Positions 15,760-24,180 are shown, counted from the stretch's first letter. The stretch: 32,236 bases of DNA from Planctomycetaceae bacterium (GCA_005791575.1 SXWA01000038.1:1-32236), one strand, 5' to 3'. The notes: a model not told the origin generated them from the sequence alone. Program-made: numbers and translations.

Positions 15760-17577
15760 TCAGGGAGCAGGCGTCGCGGCGGGAGGGGGTGCCGCAGCAG
15801 GCTCCGCGGTGGCCCCGGGCGGGCGCTTTCGCGGTGCGGGGTTGGCGAATCCGCCGCTGCTCTCGTCGATCGTGAACGAAAACGTTCCGGCGAGCCGGCT
15901 GCCCGGCTCGTCACCGCGCTCGGTGAGCGCGACGGTGCCACCGAGGATCCGCATCGGGCCGGTCCCGAAGAAACCGCCGCCGATCGCGAGCAGGCCACCG
16001 GCCGCGATGTCGTCGTCGGTGTCGCGGAGCAGCCGCCGATCGAGGAAAAACGAGAGCGAGACCGGTGTGCCGTCCTCGCGTTTGCCCGACACGGTGACCC
16101 CGATGGCGCGGTCCCGGTCGGCGCCGGCCGCATCCGCCGCCGGCGGGGCGGGCGCTGCCCCCGGCCGGCCGACCGGCCCGGGGAGTGGCGTCGGGTAGGC
16201 ACGCACGTCGGCGGCATCCAGCGGCACCGCCTCGTCGCGCATGGTGAGGCTGAGCGAAATCTCCCCGGGCGCGGTCTCCTCGTCGGCCGCCCGACGCTCG
16301 AGTGTCGCGAACGTACCGCTCACCGTGCCGACCCGCGTCGTGGTCAGCGGCGGCCGGGGGCGCTCGGGGAGCGACGGCGGCCAGGCGGCGAGCACCGGTT
16401 CGATCTCGCCGCGGCGGCGGCGGATGAAGTCGCGGATCCCGGCGAGCGCCTTGACCGCGCCTCCCTGCGCCGGGGTGAAGTGGGGCCGGAGCAGCGCCTC
16501 GAGGCGGTCGACCTCGGCGAGGAGATCCTCCTCGCGCCAGACCGTGGCGAGCAGTTCCTCCATCCTCCGCTTGTAGCGATCGGCCATGCCGGGGATGAAT
16601 GCCAGGCGGTTGGCGAGCGCCCCCTCGGCATGGATCACCGGCGGCGCCCGCCGGCCGAAGGCCATCAGCGGGCCGGGCAGCGACGTGAACGCCGAATCGG
16701 TGCCCCAGGGGATGAAGCGCAGCAGGCCGTCGGCGGTGGAGACATGAACGAAGAAGTTGTTCTGGTTGGCGCTGTACCCGTCCCAGATGCCGACCAGCGC
16801 CTCGACCGCCCAATAGGAGATGAAGGTCTCGACGTCGACCAGTTCGGCGAGGCGGTGCGGATCGACCGGATCGTCGCCGCCGAGGAGCCCTGCCAGCGCT
16901 TCGAGGCGTGGCCGGAAGCGATCGTGCGTCTCGACCTCGAGCTTGGCGAGGGAACCGGGAACCAGATCCGCGACGGTTCCCTCGTAGAGGCCGCCGTCGT
17001 CGGCGTTGAAGACGCGCTCGAGGAACGGCTTCTTGATCGACTCGACATGCGTGTAGACGCCGAGGGGGGCACCATTGACGGTGACGGTGGCGAAACCGAC
17101 GCGCGGGGTGGGCACGCCGGCCTTGCGGAAGATCTCGTAGGCGAGGAACTGGCCGATGCAGGCGGTGTCCTGCTTGTTGTTGTTGAGGGTGATCCGGCCG
17201 AGACCGCTGAACGGGCTCGTGCCCCTGTTCCTGCCGTAGTCGATGATCAGCGACGGCCGGGCAGAGTCGAGGGAGCCGAGGAAGCCCTTCTTGCGGATCC
17301 CGACGTCGGCGCTGGCGACACCGTCGACATCGACGGACCCCTTGAACCAGGTGAACTTTCGCGGCGGCTCGGCGCTGAAGATGAACCCGGCATCGCGCGA
17401 CTCGCGGCGGAGGGCCTGCCAGTCGTCGGCTGGGAGGGCGACCGACACGGGCACTACGCGCGTGGCGCCGAAGAGCGCGTCGCCGTCGGCGGCGGGCTTG
17501 CCGCTGGCGGGTGGGCCTGAGGCGATGATCGCCGTGACCACGAGCAGAACTGCCGACAGGCCGATCGGGCGGTCCAT
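15760..17577 (-). CDS. CotH-family exported protein (protein kinase-like fold)
   Basis: A 605-residue exported protein. The signal peptide IGLSAVLLVVTAIIA is followed by a Ser/Pro-rich cleavage region. Residues about 40-360 carry CotH hallmarks: FTWFKGSVDVDG, IRKKGFLGS, RPSLIIDYGRNRG, ITLNNNKQD, PRVGFATVTVNGAPLGVYTHVE, and SANQNNFFVH followed by LLRFIPWGTDSAF. The Bacillus CotH protein phosphorylates spore coat proteins; planctomycete homologues are extracytoplasmic and of unknown substrate. The C-terminal 200 residues are a Pro/Ala-rich beta region of unknown role. The ATG at 17577 starts directly before the signal peptide. A perfect 17-bp dyad overlaps the probable promoter. It ends 28 bp before the molybdopterin gene, so the two may be cotranscribed. 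Confidence 0.85.
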   Translation of the reverse strand: MDRPIGLSAVLLVVTAIIASGPPASGKPAADGDALFGATRVVPVSVALPADDWQALRRESRDAGFIFSAEPPRKFTWFKGSVDVDGVASADVGIRKKGFLGSLDSARPSLIIDYGRNRGTSPFSGLGRITLNNNKQDTACIGQFLAYEIFRKAGVPTPRVGFATVTVNGAPLGVYTHVESIKKPFLERVFNADDGGLYEGTVADLVPGSLAKLEVETHDRFRPRLEALAGLLGGDDPVDPHRLAELVDVETFISYWAVEALVGIWDGYSANQNNFFVHVSTADGLLRFIPWGTDSAFTSLPGPLMAFGRRAPPVIHAEGALANRLAFIPGMADRYKRRMEELLATVWREEDLLAEVDRLEALLRPHFTPAQGGAVKALAGIRDFIRRRRGEIEPVLAAWPPSLPERPRPPLTTTRVGTVSGTFATLERRAADEETAPGEISLSLTMRDEAVPLDAADVRAYPTPLPGPVGRPGAAPAPPAADAAGADRDRAIGVTVSGKREDGTPVSLSFFLDRRLLRDTDDDIAAGGLLAIGGGFFGTGPMRILGGTVALTERGDEPGSRLAGTFSFTIDESSGGFANPAPRKRPPGATAEPAAAPPPAATPAP

Positions 17578-17602
17578 GGGGTGATTCCCGGGGAGCTTGA
17601 GC

Positions 17603-17619
17603 GGCGTCAGTATGACGCC
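17603..17619 (-). promoter_or_regulatory. Operator-like dyad upstream of the cotH-like gene
   Basis: GGCGTCA-GTA-TGACGCC is a perfect inverted repeat with 7-base arms centred about 34 bases upstream of the start codon. On the minus strand it overlaps CATACT (17614-17609), a 4/6 match to a -10 element, with TTCGCC 17 bases further upstream as a weak -35. The position suits a repressor; no regulator gene is adjacent. Confidence 0.4.
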
Positions 17620-17672
17620 CCGCGACACGGGGGCGAAGGGTTTCGGGGATCGCCCGGCTGCCCATCGGGCCG

Positions 17673-18395
17673 TCACGGCAGCGCCCGGTGGCAGGTGGCG
17701 TAATGGAAGAAGGCCGCCTCGTCCGGCCGTCGGCTGCTGGCTTCGCGCTCGGTGACGATGCCGATCGCGGTGAAACCCGCCACGCCGAGCAGGTCGGCGA
17801 GTTCGTCGGCGGTGAAGTGGTGGGTCATGTAGAGCGGCTCACCGCGGGCGTCGCGCGAGAGGTAGGAGTGCTTTTCCCCCGTGAGCGGCAGATCGGCAGC
17901 GTAGAGCCGGGCGTAGCCGGGGTTGATCGAATCCGACACCCCCGACGCGGAGAGGTAGCACGAGCCTCCCGGGCGGAGCAGGCCGTGGAGGTGGCGGAGG
18001 AGCCGCTCGCGGTCGCTGACGCCACCGATGATCGAGAGCACGAGTTGGCAGACGACGACGTCGAACGGGCCGCCAGGGATTCGGGGAGGCGGGTCGGCGG
18101 CCACATCGGCGACCTCGAACCTCGGCTCGTGATGCAGCACCGGGGTGGCGGCGTGGGCGCGTGCCGCGGCGATCGCCGCCGGACTGATGTCGACGCCGGT
18201 CACGACGAAGCCCTGCGCCGCAAGCCGTAGCGCCAGGCGGCCGCTGCCGCAGCCGACGTCGATCAGGCTGCGCGGCCGGTTCGCCGGCAGGGGCGTGGGG
18301 AGCGACTCCAGAAACCGATCGAGGTGCGGTGTCGAGTCTTTCGTCGGGATCGCCCCGACGTCGTAGGTTCGCCAGTCGTCGCGGGCATCGCGCAT
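17673..18395 (-). CDS. Class I SAM-dependent methyltransferase
   Basis: A 240-residue cytosolic methyltransferase with the Rossmann fold. Motif I SLIDVGCGSGRLALRLAAQG runs into VVTGVDIS, the acidic residue at the end of strand 2 that binds the ribose. VADV, GPFDVVVCQLVLSII (motif II) and LLRPGGSCYLSASG (motif III) follow. The N-terminus DDWRTYDVGAIPTKDS and the C-terminal MTHHFTADELADLLGVAGF resemble small-molecule (UbiE/Methyltransf_11-type) enzymes. The substrate cannot be assigned. The ATG at 18395 begins about ten residues before a conserved-looking N-terminus. It lies between gldA and the CotH-like gene on the same strand, with gaps of about 95 and 150 bp, so operon membership is uncertain. 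Confidence 0.87.
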   Translation of the reverse strand: MRDARDDWRTYDVGAIPTKDSTPHLDRFLESLPTPLPANRPRSLIDVGCGSGRLALRLAAQGFVVTGVDISPAAIAAARAHAATPVLHHEPRFEVADVAADPPPRIPGGPFDVVVCQLVLSIIGGVSDRERLLRHLHGLLRPGGSCYLSASGVSDSINPGYARLYAADLPLTGEKHSYLSRDARGEPLYMTHHFTADELADLLGVAGFTAIGIVTEREASSRRPDEAAFFHYATCHRALP

Positions 18396-18411
18396 CGGGA
18401 TCGGCTCTCGG

Positions 18412-18526
18412 GTGGTATCGCGGCGAGTGGCAGAAGACGCACACCAATTTCCCCTTCATGCACTCCGACCGGGTGGTGCGCGTGCCCGTGCCGCCGAGTC
18501 CGCGGGCCGCGTCGGCGCCGCCGTGA
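18412..18526 (+). pseudogene. Possible orphan C-terminal coding fragment
   Basis: Between the methyltransferase and gldA genes the plus strand has a frame ending in TGA at 18526. It reads GWYRGEWQKTHTNFPFMHSD followed by RVVRVPVPPSP, with coding-like GC3 and a protein-like composition. No start codon with a ribosome binding site precedes it, and upstream it runs antisense into the methyltransferase gene. It may be the tail of a lost gene. The family is not recognised, and the signal is short enough to be chance. Confidence 0.3.
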
Positions 18527-18545
18527 GGCCGCTCCGCCAGCGCGG

Positions 18546-19658
18546 TCAGCGGCCATCCGTCGGGGCGATCGCGGCCACACGCCGGAGTGTCTCGCGGATC
18601 GCCTCGGCGACGATGGCAGCCGTCACCGGCCGGGGCAGGTTGTGGATCGTCTCTCCCGGCTGTACGGCGCGGGTGGCGATGGCGTCGATGTCGGCGCCGG
18701 TGGCCGCGGGCAGACCGAGCTCGGCGAGCGTCACCGGCAGCTCCACGGTGCGGCAGAAGCGCACGAGCACCGCGAAGTCCTCCTCCGGCGCGCCGTCGAG
18801 GACGAGCTGCACGAGCGTGCCGAAGGCGACCTTCTCGCCATGCAGGGCGGCGTGTGTGCCGGGGAGGACGGTGAGCCCGTTGTGCACCGCATGCGCGGCC
18901 GCCAGCCCGGCGCTCTCGAAGCCCAGGCCGGAGAGGAGGGTGTTGGCCTCGATGATCCGCTCGACCGCCGGGGTCACGCGCCCGGCCCGGGCGTCGGCAA
19001 GGGCCGCCGCGCCGTCGGCGAGGACCGTGTCGCGGCAGATGCGGGCGAGGGCGAGGGCCCCCTCCGTGGCCGCGCCGCCACGCATGTTGGGACGTCCGGC
19101 CGCTGCGGCCACCCGCGCCTCGTACCAGGTCGACAGGGCATCCCCCATCCCGGCCACGAGATAGCGGACCGGCGCCCGGACGATCACGCCGCTGTCGACG
19201 AGCACGAGATCGGGGTTCCGCCCGTGGATCCGATACGACTCGGCGATGCCCGCGGGGGTGTAGACCACGCTCAGGGCGCTCGTCGGGGCGTCGGTGGACG
19301 CCACCGTGGGGCAGGAGACGAACGGGAGTCCGAGTGCCGCCGCGGCGGCGCGCGCGGCATCGAGGCACTTGCCGCCACCCGCCCCGACGATCACGCGGGC
19401 GCCGAGGTCGCGTGCCTCCGTCGCGAGCGACTCGATCTCGGCGGTGGTGCACTCGCCGCCGAACGTGCGCACCCGGTGCTGCCAGCCGGCGGCAGCGAAG
19501 GCTTCCGCCCACACCGGGGCGAGTGCCGCCACGGCCGATCCCCCGGCGGCGACGAGCACCGGCCCGGTCAGGCCGAGCACCGCCATTTCGGTGGCGAGCC
19601 GCGCGGTGGCACCCTCTCCCTGCACGTAGCGCGGCGGGGCGCAGAAGATGCGGTTCAT
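18546..19658 (-). CDS. gldA: Glycerol dehydrogenase GldA
   Basis: NAD-dependent, metal-dependent oxidation of glycerol to dihydroxyacetone in the cytosol. The 370-residue length matches the family (about 367). The NAD site is GAGGGKCLD (residues 93-100) with PTVASTDAPTSALSV after it. The Zn ligands are Asp173 (AGMGDALSTWYEA), His256 (AAAHAVHNGL) and His273 (ALHGEKVAFG), closely aligned with known GldA ligands. The ATG at 19658 has GGAGA eight bases upstream. No glycerol uptake or dihydroxyacetone kinase gene is adjacent, so the physiological substrate could be another polyol; sn-glycerol-1-phosphate dehydrogenases are a related but less likely alternative. Confidence 0.92.
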   Translation of the reverse strand: MNRIFCAPPRYVQGEGATARLATEMAVLGLTGPVLVAAGGSAVAALAPVWAEAFAAAGWQHRVRTFGGECTTAEIESLATEARDLGARVIVGAGGGKCLDAARAAAAALGLPFVSCPTVASTDAPTSALSVVYTPAGIAESYRIHGRNPDLVLVDSGVIVRAPVRYLVAGMGDALSTWYEARVAAAAGRPNMRGGAATEGALALARICRDTVLADGAAALADARAGRVTPAVERIIEANTLLSGLGFESAGLAAAHAVHNGLTVLPGTHAALHGEKVAFGTLVQLVLDGAPEEDFAVLVRFCRTVELPVTLAELGLPAATGADIDAIATRAVQPGETIHNLPRPVTAAIVAEAIRETLRRVAAIAPTDGR

Positions 19659-19734
19659 CGTTTCGTCTCCGGGGCGTCGGGTGGTCGTTGTGGCGGGTTG
19701 GATCGAGCGCGACGGACGATCCCGCGTGGGTCGG

Positions 19735-20151
19735 CTACCGACCGCGGTTCATCCAGGTGATCGCGAGCTGGAGCACCGTGGCGATCGCAACCCAAACGAG
19801 ATAGGGCACCTGCGACAGTGCGATCCAGGGGTGGTGCCGCCAGACCGCGGCGATCATCCACACGATCGTGCCGAGCACGACGAGGATGTCGGCCGCGGCG
19901 AGCGGGAGGTTGCGCCAGCCGAATTGGATCGGCGTGAAGACGAGGTTGGCGACGAGGTTGATCGCGAACGGCAGGGCGACGATCCACGGGAGCTTCTTCC
20001 GTGCCGCCTGCACGAAGACGAAGCCGAACGTGACGATGATCACCGGATAAAGGATCTGCCAGATCGTGCCGATCGTGCGCGGGGCCGGCGTCCAAGAAGG
20101 CTTCGCGAGGCTGCCGTACCACTCGACCCAGGGAATCTCGGGGGCCGGCAT
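19735..20151 (-). CDS. tspO: TspO/MBR-family tryptophan-rich sensory protein
   Basis: A 138-residue inner-membrane protein with five predicted helices. Family signatures are WYGSLAKPSWTPAP at the N-terminus, a first helix IGTIWQILYPVIIVTFGFVF, the central LPFAINLVANLVFTPIQFGW, and the C-terminal YLVWVAIATVLQLAITWMN. TspO proteins bind porphyrins and steroids and modulate stress or pigment metabolism. The ribosome binding site is AGGAGGTGA, fully complementary to the 16S tail, five bases before the ATG. Its TGA is the stop codon of the upstream DUF5522 gene, so translation of the two genes is very probably coupled. Confidence 0.9.
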   Translation of the reverse strand: MPAPEIPWVEWYGSLAKPSWTPAPRTIGTIWQILYPVIIVTFGFVFVQAARKKLPWIVALPFAINLVANLVFTPIQFGWRNLPLAAADILVVLGTIVWMIAAVWRHHPWIALSQVPYLVWVAIATVLQLAITWMNRGR

Positions 20152-20154
20152 CGC

Positions 20155-20415
20155 TCACCTCCTGGGCGGGTTTCGGGTGGACGCGTTGGGAGTCGGCTGC
20201 GGTCGGGCGGCGTCCGCACACGGCGTCACCGTCCCGGCGACGTGCCGGGGCTCGTACGGGCAATGCCGGCAGCCGCTCCCGCAGCAGGAGCCGCGGGCCA
20301 GGTGGAACGCGGCGGTGAAGATCACCCGGCCGTGCTCGACCGTCCAGAGCACGGGTTGGCCGCCGGACGGTTCGGGGATCGGCGCTGCGGGACTTTCGCC
20401 AGGGTGCTGGTCCAC
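20155..20415 (-). CDS. DUF5522-like cysteine-rich small protein
   Basis: Unknown function. The conserved core is PVLWTVEHGRVIFTAAFHLA followed by RGSCCGSGCRHCPYEPRH. This matches the DUF5522 signature (F/V-F-T-x3-HL-x-RG-x-CCG-x-GC-x-HCPY) with four cysteines that may bind a metal. The frame is open to an ATG at 20586 (143 residues), but the added N-terminus is low-complexity and family members are short. A TATAAC -10 at 20454-20449 lies inside that extension, so the GTG at 20415 (86 residues) is preferred; its GGGAGG is rather distant (13 bases). The TGA overlaps the tspO ribosome binding site. The C-terminal tail after the motif is low-complexity. Confidence 0.75.
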   Translation of the reverse strand: MDQHPGESPAAPIPEPSGGQPVLWTVEHGRVIFTAAFHLARGSCCGSGCRHCPYEPRHVAGTVTPCADAARPQPTPNASTRNPPRR

Positions 20416-20735
20416 GTGTGTCGACAGGCCTCCCGGGGGACGAGCCTCGTTATAGCGGAAGGCGGCGCTGCGAGTCGGCAGCCTCGCGGCCCGCCGCCGG
20501 ATGGTGCCGACGGGCGCCAGTTCCGCGGGCGCCAGGGCGGGCGCACCGCCGGCCAGCGGTGCGTGAACGGGAACACGCGTGGACATTCGGCTGGCTGCTC
20601 CTCACGCCAGGGAAGCCGGGCGCGTCGCTCCCCTGAACAGTGCAGCCTGTCATGTGGCCACAATGCCATGGATAGGATGGTGGCGACGGACTGCCAGCCC
20701 ACGTCACACTCCAACCGTCCGCAGTCGCGATTCCG
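20416..20735. other. Divergent intergenic region between DUF5522-tspO and a membrane protein gene
   Basis: Besides the putative TATAAC element, it has a 10-bp palindrome TGTGGCCACA (20653-20662) and, on the plus strand, TAGGAT near 20673 as a weak -10 for the gene at 20736. The minus-strand frame through 20586 is open but not protein-like. Nothing else is recognisable. Confidence 0.45.
20449..20454 (-). promoter_or_regulatory. Putative -10 element of the DUF5522-tspO operon
   Basis: TATAAC on the minus strand (5/6 match), with CCGACT 18 bases upstream as a weak -35 carrying the central GAC. The transcript would start near 20442 and supports the GTG at 20415. Confidence 0.35.
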
Positions 20736-21185
20736 ATGCGCTTCGTCACGCTCCTCGAGTGGCTCCGCGGGCTCGTCGTCCTCGACGGGGCCCTGCCGCT
20801 GGCGGTGTGGTGCCTGCCGCGCCTGGTCACGCGCCTCTTGCCGGGGGAACGCTGGCCGATCGAGGTGCTCGGGGTCGCCTTGCCGATCGTCGCATTCCTC
20901 GTCCGCTTCTTCGCCGGCCTGCGCGTCGTCCGCACCCTGGGGGGGCACCGGGTGATTCAGGTGGCGCGGGGGATCCTCCTGTTCGTCGGGATCTTCTTCC
21001 TGCTCGTCATCGACACGGCGATGATCCTCCGCCTCGTCATGCCGGCGGGGGCCTTCCGCCAACGTGGCGACCTGATCGGGTTCGCCGTCCTCTACACGGC
21101 GTACGTCGTCGCCATGGCGCTGGCGACGTTTCCCCTGCGTCGCGGCTCGACCGCCGAAGGCGGAGGTGGATCGCGAATCGCGTGA
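20736..21185 (+). CDS. Small integral membrane protein of unknown function
   Basis: A 149-residue protein with four likely transmembrane helices: LVVLDGALPLAVWCLPRLV, IEVLGVALPIVAFLVRFF, ILLFVGIFFLLVIDTAMILR, and LIGFAVLYTAYVVAMALATF. A basic N-terminal cap and a short Gly/Ser-rich cytoplasmic tail complete it. No family is recognised. The ATG at 20736 follows a normal intergenic stretch without a strong ribosome binding site. It converges with the OPT transporter gene, the two stop codons being only ten bases apart, so there is no room for a separate terminator. Confidence 0.75.
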   Translation: MRFVTLLEWLRGLVVLDGALPLAVWCLPRLVTRLLPGERWPIEVLGVALPIVAFLVRFFAGLRVVRTLGGHRVIQVARGILLFVGIFFLLVIDTAMILRLVMPAGAFRQRGDLIGFAVLYTAYVVAMALATFPLRRGSTAEGGGGSRIA

Positions 21186-21195
21186 CGCGCCGCGG

Positions 21196-23181
21196 TCAGC
21201 CCGCGAACACCTTCACGAGGATGTCGGCGATCCCGACGAGCGCCGCCCCGGCGATGAGCCCGGCGCAGATCGACTCGTGGGCGCCGACCCAGAGGCGGTG
21301 GCCTGCCGTGCCGGGCCGGTGGCCGTAGCGGGAGTGCATGACGGCGAAGAAGAGGGCGCCGAGGAACATCGCCACGGTCGAATCGGGGGGCAGCACGACG
21401 CCGAGACCGATCGACAGCGGGCTGAGCGGAAACCGCGGGCCGATGCGGAGGCGCAGCACTTCGAGGATGATTCCCGCCGCCACGGCGATCGCGATCGACC
21501 ACTGGATCGACGGTGTGAGGAGTTCCGCCGATCCGCCGCCGAACACGGCGGTCACCAGCTCCGACACCCCTTTCCACTGCAGCGCCGAAGGGAAGCTGAA
21601 CTTGCCGTTCTCCGGTGCCATCACCGCCTGGACGCTGTCACCCGGCCGGTAGTCGGAGAGAAACAGGAGGTTGAACAGCGGCGTGCTCGCGATCGCTCCG
21701 GCGAGGATCCCGATGCAGTGGGCCACCGCCTGCTGCCGTGGCTTCGCCCCGAGCATGTAGCCGGGCTTGATGTCCATCAGCAGGTTGCTGGCGTTGCTCG
21801 ACACCTCGACGCACATCACGCCGGTCATGAGGTTGGTCGGCGCGTGCTTGGGGTCGAGGGCGCCGAAGATGAACTGCGGGATCTTGGAGAGCGACCCGGT
21901 GGGGGTGATGCTCGTCAGCCCGGTGCTGCTGGCGGCGATCAGCGTGAGGAAGGCGACCAGCGGGACCGCCGCGAGCCCGTAGATGAAGGGCACGCCGAAC
22001 CACGCCTGTGCCATCCCGGCCCCGATCGCCCCGACCACCGGCACGCCGACGAGCGACCAGCCGATCGGCAACTCGATCGCGGCGAGTGGGTCGGGACCGG
22101 AATCGCCACGCCGCGCCAGCGCCGTGAATGCCCGGCGGAAGACCTCCGGTTTGGCGAACAGGCTGACCAGCGACGCCACGACCATGATCGTGATCCCCCA
22201 CCACAGCGACCAGCTGTTGACCACGTGGGTGCGGCCGAAGGTGCCGTCGGCCTTCGGGGCTATCTCCCCCAGGGCGATCATCGCCGGCACGATGACGACG
22301 AAGTTGAGGAGCATGCCGAGGAGCATGTTGCCGGCGGCCTTCATCCCCATCAGCCCCCCGGCGCCGAACATCGCGATGTCGAGGGGGAGGAACACGAGCC
22401 CGAGTTGCGGGAGCGGCACGCTGGCGAGCGTCGGCATCGGCAGCCGGCCCTTGGCGACGAGCGCGTAGTACCAGTCGTCGAGCGCATGGGGGAGATGAAG
22501 CACGGCGTCGCGCGCGATGCCCAGCGGCCGCTGGAGGAGCCCCATGAGGTTTTCCCCCTTGAGGAACTCGATCGCCCCGGCGAGCCCACCCGCCGCGAGC
22601 AGCGTGCGCGCCTGCGCCATCCCGTCGCCGGCGCCGCCGTCGGTGCCGTCGCCGTAGAGGGTGTCGAGCACGACTCCGCAGGCGCGGCCCTCCGGGAAGG
22701 GGAGCTGCTCGTCGTTGATGAAGCGGCGCTTCATCGGAAAGGCCACGAGCACGCCGAGGATCGAGAGCACGACGTTGAAGGCGAGGAGCTGCCACCAGGG
22801 GATGATCGTGTTCTCGATCCACATGTAGGCCGCCATCCCCGAGATCAGCGGGCCGGTCATGTAGCCGGCGGCGGTCGCCACGCTCTGGGCGGCGTTGTTC
22901 TCGAGGATCGTCAGGTCGCGAAAGCCCGCCTGGGCCATCAGCCGGAAGGCGGCGAAGGCGAGGATCACGCTCGTGAGACCGACGCCGAGCGTCCAGCCGG
23001 TCTTGGCGCCGATGTAGAGGTTCGTCGCCGAGAGGACGCCGCCGAGGAGGAATCCGGTGAGCGCCGCGCGGAGGGTGAGCTGCGGCATGTCGCCCCGGTA
23101 GACGTTCTCGAGCCACCACCGGTCCTTCTTCTCGACCGACCAGTCGCGGACCTCGTCCGGCGAAAGTTGCTTGATGGCCAT
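21196..23181 (-). CDS. OPT-family oligopeptide transporter
   Basis: A 661-residue inner-membrane carrier with about 15 hydrophobic helices. Family-like segments include the start helix ALTGFLLGGVLSATNLYIG, TILENNAAQSVATAAGYM, LPFPEGRACGVVLDTLY, FIYGLAAVPLVAFLTLIAAS followed by TGLTSITPTGSLSKI, and GVMCVEVSSNASNLLMDIKPGY. Prokaryotic OPT members import peptides or metal-siderophore conjugates by proton coupling. The ATG at 23181 (MAIKQLSPDEV) is preferred over an in-frame ATG at 23244, because the latter lies inside the putative -35 element. It is transcribed alone, converging with the small membrane protein gene. Confidence 0.92.
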   Translation of the reverse strand: MAIKQLSPDEVRDWSVEKKDRWWLENVYRGDMPQLTLRAALTGFLLGGVLSATNLYIGAKTGWTLGVGLTSVILAFAAFRLMAQAGFRDLTILENNAAQSVATAAGYMTGPLISGMAAYMWIENTIIPWWQLLAFNVVLSILGVLVAFPMKRRFINDEQLPFPEGRACGVVLDTLYGDGTDGGAGDGMAQARTLLAAGGLAGAIEFLKGENLMGLLQRPLGIARDAVLHLPHALDDWYYALVAKGRLPMPTLASVPLPQLGLVFLPLDIAMFGAGGLMGMKAAGNMLLGMLLNFVVIVPAMIALGEIAPKADGTFGRTHVVNSWSLWWGITIMVVASLVSLFAKPEVFRRAFTALARRGDSGPDPLAAIELPIGWSLVGVPVVGAIGAGMAQAWFGVPFIYGLAAVPLVAFLTLIAASSTGLTSITPTGSLSKIPQFIFGALDPKHAPTNLMTGVMCVEVSSNASNLLMDIKPGYMLGAKPRQQAVAHCIGILAGAIASTPLFNLLFLSDYRPGDSVQAVMAPENGKFSFPSALQWKGVSELVTAVFGGGSAELLTPSIQWSIAIAVAAGIILEVLRLRIGPRFPLSPLSIGLGVVLPPDSTVAMFLGALFFAVMHSRYGHRPGTAGHRLWVGAHESICAGLIAGAALVGIADILVKVFAG

Positions 23182-23214
23182 CGCGGTGCCCCCGGGGATG
23201 ATCGGATGGGGCAG

Positions 23215-23244
23215 AGTGTAGGCGGCCGGAGGCGTCGCGGTCAT
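23215..23244 (-). promoter_or_regulatory. Putative promoter of the OPT transporter gene
   Basis: On the minus strand ATGACC (23244-23239), an 18-base spacer and TACACT (23220-23215), each 4/6 matches. The predicted leader to the ATG at 23181 is about 27 bases, which decides between the two candidate starts. Confidence 0.35.
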
Positions 23245-23374
23245 GCCCGGAGAGACGCCGGGACCGGTCGGGTGCTTGGAAGCGGGCCGGGATGGATGCC
23301 GATCGGTCGGCGCGTCGGGGTCGGGACATCCCCGGGGGAACCGGCCGGGTGGGGCCTCCGGCATCGCTACCGAT

Positions 23375-23941
23375 TCAACCGCCGCCGCGGCGTGGGCCGG
23401 GCCGGCGGCCACCGAGCGGTGCGTCGTCGTCGATCCGCGCTTCGGTGACGAGCCAGACGCCGGCCGGCTTATGGAGCCGGAGGGCCAGCGGCACGATCGC
23501 CTGCCCGGTCGCGGGACCTCCCGGGCCACCGACATCCCCCACGTAGCGCACGAGCAGGTCGGCCGTGGCCGTCCGTGGCGCGGCGCTCCGATCGACCGTC
23601 ACGTCGAGCCGTGTGATCCGGATCTCCTCGGGACGGAGCCGGTCGAGGAGCGCCTGGGCCTCCTCGCGGAGCGGCCGGATCGCCGGATCGATCGCCGCCA
23701 GCACGGTGGCGGCATCGCGGCGCTCCGCGGCGGCGGCGAGGCGGGGGAGGAGGTCCACGATCGCCTCGCGGTCGGTGACGACGAGGCGGTCGGTGAGGTC
23801 GGCGGCGGCGCCGAGCGCCGCCAGCACCGCGCCGGCGACGGCGAACGGGCGCGAGCGGGAGTGGAGAAACCAGCCCCCCGCCGTGATCGCCAGGATCCCG
23901 AGGCCGAGCACGGCCGCGGTGGACTGCTCGAAGGGGATCAT
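23375..23941 (-). CDS. Membrane-anchored protein of unknown function
   Basis: A 188-residue protein. Two hydrophobic segments, AAVLGLGILAITAGGWFLH and FAVAGAVLAALGAAADL, open the protein. A soluble C-terminal domain follows with an alpha-helical part (REAIVDLLPRLAAAAERRDA) and a beta part (ITRLDVTVD, ATADLLVRYVGDV, VWLVTEARI). Two helices before an SnoaL/NTF2-like or DUF4440-like cone are plausible, but no motif proves it. The ATG at 23941 has GGAG ten bases upstream; a GTG at 23971 would add ten residues. A minus-strand TATCAT (23986-23981) lies at a suitable -10 distance for the 23941 start. It is divergent from the propeller gene. Confidence 0.7.
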   Translation of the reverse strand: MIPFEQSTAAVLGLGILAITAGGWFLHSRSRPFAVAGAVLAALGAAADLTDRLVVTDREAIVDLLPRLAAAAERRDAATVLAAIDPAIRPLREEAQALLDRLRPEEIRITRLDVTVDRSAAPRTATADLLVRYVGDVGGPGGPATGQAIVPLALRLHKPAGVWLVTEARIDDDAPLGGRRPGPRRGGG

Positions 23942-24098
23942 GAACCCGGCTCCATCGGCCCGCGCTGCCACCGGTCGGCCATGATAGCGTGATTCCTCCC
24001 GCGACGTGCGGTTCCCCGCCGCGGGGCGTTACGGCACGTGAAGCCGGGCCCGCGCCTCGGGGGACCGCTCGGCGGGCAGGCCGACCGGTCTCGAGAGG

Positions 24099-24104
24099 TA
24101 TGAT
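24099..24104 (+). promoter_or_regulatory. Putative -10 element of the PQQ-like propeller gene
   Basis: TATGAT (5/6) about 77 bases upstream of the ATG at 24181. No convincing -35 is seen at 17 bases. Confidence 0.35.
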
Positions 24105-24180
24105 GGGGACCTGGGTGGAGGGTCATGCGTTCCACCCGACGTGCCGATGGAATCAGCACCGCTTTGAGGGATCACCGCCG

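Noticed and set aside
21166-23448. 760-codon plus-strand open frame
   Set aside because: Antisense to the OPT transporter. It is rich in His/Arg/Asp/Glu, the usual mirror of hydrophobic codons in GC-rich DNA.
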